Source: a bacterium
GTDB taxonomy: Bacteria; Elusimicrobiota; Elusimicrobia; UBA1565
Reading direction: 5' to 3'
DNA length: 32,437 bases
Assembly (NCBI GenBank): GCA_004322435.1
Contig: SCTT01000210.1
Span: 1-32,437 of the forward strand
The translations under genes were made by a program, and so were the position numbers. Shown here one piece after another: positions 30,905-32,437 of the stretch (within the stretch, counting starts at the first letter, position 1; each line of letters opens with the position of its first letter). The notes beneath the pieces were generated by a model that was not told the DNA's origin, searched no databases, and saw nothing but the letters and a program-made list of their open reading frames with translations.

Positions 30905-32257
30905 GTGAAGAACTCCTCCCCTGGGGCCCTTTGGGAGCGCGCCCTGGAGCTCCTGGGACCGGAGATCGGCTCGGACAACCTGGAGCTCTGGCTCAAGCCC
31001 GTCGCGCCGCAGGGTTTCGACGGCCGCCTGATGATGATCAAGGTGCCCAACAAGTTCTTCACCGAGTACATCAAGGACCACTACCAGCGCCGCCTCGAAG
31101 AGCACCTCAAGGTCCTGACCGGCGGCGAGGTGACCCTCGACTACTCGGTCACCAAAGACCTGCAGGCCGCCCCCCGCGAGCCCGCCCCCATCGAGGAGGC
31201 CCGCCCCCAGTCCGAGTTCAAGCTCTCGGAGCTCAACCCGCGCTACACCTTCTCGACCTTCGTCGTCGGGGCCTCCAACCGCTTCGCGCAGGCGACCGCC
31301 GAGGCCGTCGCCCGCAACCCGGGGCGCCAGTTCAACCCGTTCTTCATCTACGGGGGGGTGGGCCTGGGCAAGACCCACCTGATGCACGCCATCGGCCACT
31401 CGATGCGCAAGACGCACGGCCAGGCGCGCGTGCTCTACACGACCTCCGAGCAGTTCGTCAACGAGTACATCGAGTCGCTGCGCTTCGACAAGCCCGACGC
31501 CTTCCGTTCGAAGTTCCGGAACCTAGACTGCCTGCTCATAGACGATATCCAGTTCTTGGTGGGCAAGGGGCGCTCCGAGGAGGAGTTCTTCTACACCTTC
31601 AACTCCCTCTTCGACGCCCACAAGCAGATCGTGGTCGCCTCCGACCGCGCCCCGAAGGAGATGGCCCCCTCCGAGCAGCGCCTGATCTCCCGCTTCGAGT
31701 GGGGCGTCGTCAGCGACATCAAGCCCCCGGACCTCGAGACCCGCATCGCCATCCTGCGCAAGAAGGCGGACTCCGAGAAGATCTTCGTTCCCGACGACGT
31801 CGTGCTCTACCTGGCGACCGCCGTCAAATCCAACATCCGCGAGCTCGAGGGAGCCCTCATCCGCCTCTCCGCCTTCGCGATGCTGACCGACACCCCTCTG
31901 TCGGTGGACGTCGCCAAGGAGCTCCTGCGGGACACCCTCTCCACGGACGGTCCGGCCACGGTCCGCGTCGAGACCATCCTCAAGGTCGTGGCCGAGAAGT
32001 ACGCGGTGGACGTCCGGGACCTCCTGGGCCGGTCCCGGCGCAACGAGGTGGTCTTCCCCCGCCAGCTCGGCATGTACCTGTCCTCCACGATGACCCCCCT
32101 TTCCACGACCGACATCGGCCGGGCCTTCGGAGGCCGCGACCATACGACGGTCATCCACGCGCGGGACAAGATCAAGGGGATGCTCGACAAAGACCCTTTC
32201 TTTTTAGAGACCATCAACAAGCTGGTCGAGAAGGTGAAGGCTGTGGACAACGCGTGA
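30905..32257 (+). CDS. dnaA: Chromosomal replication initiator DnaA
   Basis: The protein has 450 residues from GTG 30905. Domain I is at about 1-85, with a short linker to about 108. The AAA+ domain follows, with Walker A G-G-V-G-L-G-K-T (150-157), Walker B L-L-I-D-D-I-Q and the sensor/Arg-finger region. The C-terminal DNA-binding domain carries the signature G-R-D-H-T-T-V-I-H-A. It binds DnaA boxes and opens the origin. No Shine-Dalgarno is visible before the GTG. DnaA boxes directly upstream imply autoregulation, and dnaN follows. Confidence 0.97.
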   Translation: MKNSSPGALWERALELLGPEIGSDNLELWLKPVAPQGFDGRLMMIKVPNKFFTEYIKDHYQRRLEEHLKVLTGGEVTLDYSVTKDLQAAPREPAPIEEARPQSEFKLSELNPRYTFSTFVVGASNRFAQATAEAVARNPGRQFNPFFIYGGVGLGKTHLMHAIGHSMRKTHGQARVLYTTSEQFVNEYIESLRFDKPDAFRSKFRNLDCLLIDDIQFLVGKGRSEEEFFYTFNSLFDAHKQIVVASDRAPKEMAPSEQRLISRFEWGVVSDIKPPDLETRIAILRKKADSEKIFVPDDVVLYLATAVKSNIRELEGALIRLSAFAMLTDTPLSVDVAKELLRDTLSTDGPATVRVETILKVVAEKYAVDVRDLLGRSRRNEVVFPRQLGMYLSSTMTPLSTTDIGRAFGGRDHTTVIHARDKIKGMLDKDPFFLETINKLVEKVKAVDNA

Positions 32258-32372
32258 ATGAAAGGGCGTGGGACCGGGATGGACGCTCTTCCGGTGGACG
32301 CTGGGGACGGCGGCCGGACGGGTTGGGGATGGAAAACGTAGGGAATTTCAGAGCGGGCCGGGGATATCCACA
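32242..32372. promoter_or_regulatory. Possible DnaA boxes between dnaA and dnaN
   Basis: TGTGGACAA (32242-32250, complement of TTGTCCACA) lies at the dnaA 3' end. ATATCCACA (32364-32372), one mismatch from consensus, lies in the 147-nt dnaA-dnaN gap. Scattered boxes flanking dnaA are common at bacterial origins; no obvious AT-rich unwinding region is seen here. Confidence 0.45.
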
Positions 32373-32404
32373 CTCCCCCCGGCTGGGATAAGAGGACGAT
32401 GAGC

Positions 32405-32437
32405 ATGAAAATCAACTGTACGACGGACGAGCTTTCG
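32405..32437 (+). CDS. dnaN: DNA polymerase III beta clamp, first 11 codons
   Basis: The window ends inside this frame. The visible residues M-K-I-N-C-T-T-D-E-L-S match the usual start of the sliding clamp, and the position right after dnaA fits. ATG 32405 is preferred over ATG 32399, because AGAGG (32391-32395) is 9 nt from the former but only 3 nt from the latter. Confidence 0.85.
   Translation, partial: MKINCTTDELS

Overview
The window is GC-rich, double-membrane bacterial chromosome. It encodes three lipobox lipoproteins, a PorV/PorQ-type outer-membrane barrel, Sec-exported enzymes and two signal peptidases. It ends at dnaA and the first codons of dnaN, so it probably lies next to the replication origin. 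The combination of long exported proteins with Ala/Pro-rich leaders, FlgD-like C-terminal domains, PorV-type proteins and an hpf-hprK-rapZ-PTS operon suggests an Elusimicrobiota-like lineage. That assignment is inferred from gene style, not proved.

Bases 1-5700 hold a truncated lipoprotein gene divergent from a two-gene pair (a membrane protein and an exported hydrolase-like protein). Next comes a remnant HigBA-type toxin-antitoxin locus. Its toxin is frame-disrupted, and its antitoxin reads straight into an exported transglutaminase-like domain. A zinc amidase of the PGRP/AmpD type follows. Two copies of a 52-nt dispersed repeat and two long palindromes lie in the gaps.

Bases 5700-14700 hold two tandem MFS-like exported proteins. 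The first carries an extra HAD phosphatase-like domain; the second carries an in-frame palindromic element. They are followed by two tandem single-domain response regulators, an exported repeat protein with a FlgD-like tail, and a PorV/PorQ-type barrel protein.

Bases 14700-20500 hold a second, lipid-anchored PGRP amidase, a HAD hydrolase on the opposite strand, a soluble histidine kinase, a DUF6624-type lipoprotein, a TetR regulator paired with a Cys-rich small membrane protein (matching palindromic operators lie upstream of both), and an exported M28 metallopeptidase.

Bases 20500-30700 on the minus strand form one tightly packed operon: hpf, hprK, rapZ, mannose-family EIIA, EIIB, EIIC and EIID, HPr, ptsI, lepA, and two signal peptidase I genes. 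Ten consecutive junctions overlap by 1-7 nt. The operon encodes a complete phosphorelay (EI, HPr, EIIA/B) together with the HPr(Ser) kinase that regulates it. A divergent dnaA with DnaA boxes lies beyond it, and dnaN begins at the right edge.

The features most worth a second look are: a short box at a nearly fixed distance (74-75 nt) upstream of four exported-protein genes, accompanied before both amidases by an identical 15-mer exactly 46 nt upstream; the antitoxin-transglutaminase fusion; the exported HAD-MFS fusion; the palindromic element inside a coding region; the TetR/Cys-rich module; and apparently leaderless divergent promoters.
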